A stretch of 64,000 nt of DNA. It comes from Vandiemenella viatica. Lineage: Eukaryota > Arthropoda > Insecta > Orthoptera > Morabidae. Location: positions 171,227,121-171,291,120 of the forward strand of contig CM061919.1 of assembly GCA_031002005.1 (NCBI GenBank). The letters run 5' to 3'. Of this stretch, positions 62,601-64,000 are shown one piece after another; positions within the stretch are counted from its first letter, which is position 1; each line of letters begins with the position of its first letter. A program made the position numbers and the translations under genes. The notes beneath the pieces are model-generated. The model ran no database searches, was not told the DNA's origin, and saw nothing but the letters and a program-made list of their open reading frames with translations.

Positions 62601-63960
62601 TTGTTGTTTGAGCGCGTCAAATTGATGTAAGAGACTTCAAGGTTAATCTTGTCGAAATACTTTTGAATGTTGAATTAAATTAAAATAGATAGAATGTGAT
62701 CATAGAGAGCCCTTGTAGTAATTTCAAATTAAACCATTTAGTATATTGAGAGATATTAATTTCTGGAAAAATTTTCCGACGTGTAGCCATTTTGAATTTG
62801 TCCAGTCTTTGCAAGTTTTTGAAATATGCAAATAAGTTACTGCAATAATACTATAACTTTCAGGGATGATTGAATGAGGAGAATGCATTAATTCAAAATG
62901 CAGGTATCCCACTATGGAAATGCCTGAGCCCCAAATTAAAATCCAGACCCATTTTGCATGCATTGTAACATTATTGTAGGGAACCTAGAAACATTCTGGC
63001 ATATGTCATGAGTGTACATTGTGTGAGATTTAAACATGAGTAATGCAATGAAGATTGCGTGATTTGTAGTATCAGACATGGTCAGTCCTGATATGCTGTG
63101 CTGCAATCTGCAGGTGGGTTCAATATGATGGACTCCACATTCACTTCCTATACAGTGCTTTTTTTTTATTTAAAAAAAAATGAAGAGAGAGCATCAAAAT
63201 GTAGCACAGTTAAATATAATGGTAACAATCCTTGTGGGCTCCAGTATTACCATAACATTGTTGAGGAAAGAGCATCATTATGTGTCTATTCTTTGCAAAA
63301 ATGAAAGTATCTTTCAGTCATTCATGTTAATACCAGATATGAAAATGGAACTAAAAACGAACAGCTATCCAATGGGCTGGTCAACCAGCCATATTAGATG
63401 TCCAGCTGCTGTATCATAATCTCCAGTGCAATCTTGTTTTCAGAAAATTGTGATATTCAGCTGAATGCATATGATTCTTTAAGGATAGTGCTTAAAGTTT
63501 GGAAACTGGCTATTATGGTTTATAGTGTTCAAAAATTATCAGACAATAGTTACTAATACTAATCTGAATTGATTGAAAAGAAGTTTTATTTTAGCTGTAA
63601 TCTGATTTAACTAAGGAGCTTGACAGGCATCTGTCATGTCTTTGGCTAAGGAACATGCCAGGCTACAAGTGAGCTGGAATCATATAGGGAAATCAGGGTT
63701 TGTTTAGTTGGCTTGACTCATGACAACTCGAGCATACTTCACCTAATAGAGATAATGAGTTAGCTGTTGGAACATTGTGTTTCAAAGAAACAATAATGTA
63801 TCAGGTTATACAGCCAAAAAATTTGTCATCAATAATAAACTCATAACATTGGTGATGTGACGATATGATTTTGATTTTGAAAATTATATACAGATCTAGT
63901 AGTACACAGAACCAGTTTGGTGGAGCTACTTGTGCGATGAAATTAATTGGCTTATTACAG
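62600..63960. other. No recognisable feature
   Basis: AT-rich sequence; the longest frames (62724-62963 minus, 63098-63304 and 63180-63419 plus) have no recognised motifs and include low-complexity runs. Confidence 0.45.
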
Positions 63961-64000
63961 GAAAGAAATCTGGACCTTATGCCCAAGGAATCGGAGTCAG
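63961..64000 (+). other. Possible exon start at the window edge
   Basis: A pyrimidine-poor but acceptor-like GGCTTATTACAG precedes GAAAGAAATCTGGACCTTAT, which is open in more than one frame (e.g. ERNLDLMPKESES) to the edge. Too short to identify. Confidence 0.25.

Overview
This is eukaryotic, almost certainly insect, DNA. It is AT-rich with very low gene density. The elements present are P-superfamily elements with THAP exons, several LINE clades, a Ty3/gypsy-type LTR element, hAT and mariner transposons, Helitron pieces and a tRNA-like SINE. This suits a large, repeat-rich hemimetabolous insect genome (cockroach, termite, stick insect or orthopteran type); the sequence alone does not settle the order.

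Host content is small. On the minus strand, 4090-4284 is the first coding exon of a TEX10/Ipi1-like ribosome-biogenesis protein, with a consensus splice donor; its other exons lie beyond the left edge. On the plus strand, 54303-55855 is a full-length IMP dehydrogenase (GTP synthesis) coding region with no introns and one missing base near the N-terminus, so it is either a recent retrocopy or a gene with a sequence error. A possible exon begins at 63961. Nearly everything else is mobile DNA.

Layout. 0.4-4.1 kb: LINE-A fragments and a long-inverted-repeat element beside the TEX10 donor. 4.7-8.1 kb: nearly intact LINE-B (minus strand). 10.1-25.8 kb: a nested complex. A gag-only LTR retrotransposon (4-bp target duplication AAGT) carries two back-to-back P-like elements in its leader, a 26-bp remnant P-like insertion in its 5' LTR, and a third, 8.6-kb P-like element splitting its 3' LTR. 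That third element holds an RNase H LINE, an RTE fragment, a SINE and internal duplications. 27.2-28.1 kb: a hAT-type non-autonomous element. 29.8-33.8 kb: two tandem-repeat elements (about 182 and 147 bp periods), one inside the other. 34-38.4 kb: Helitron pieces interrupted by LINE-A. 38.5-42 kb: LINE-C with a tandem 5' leader and an SGNH-hydrolase-like first ORF. 44.9-49.8 kb: a hAT within a hAT, both with target duplications. 51.5-53.7 kb: a fourth P-like element next to LINE-A. 57.4-64 kb: a 139-bp tandem duplication, LINE-B and LINE-A copies, a full SINE, a foldback sequence and a decayed mariner.

Most novel: a family of non-autonomous P-superfamily elements with 8-bp target duplications. 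Three copies keep exactly the same 71-nt THAP zinc-finger first exon ending at a GT, while no other transposase exon is visible. They also carry subterminal repeats with a palindromic core. Boundaries supported by target duplications were read by eye and are exact; other boundaries are approximate.
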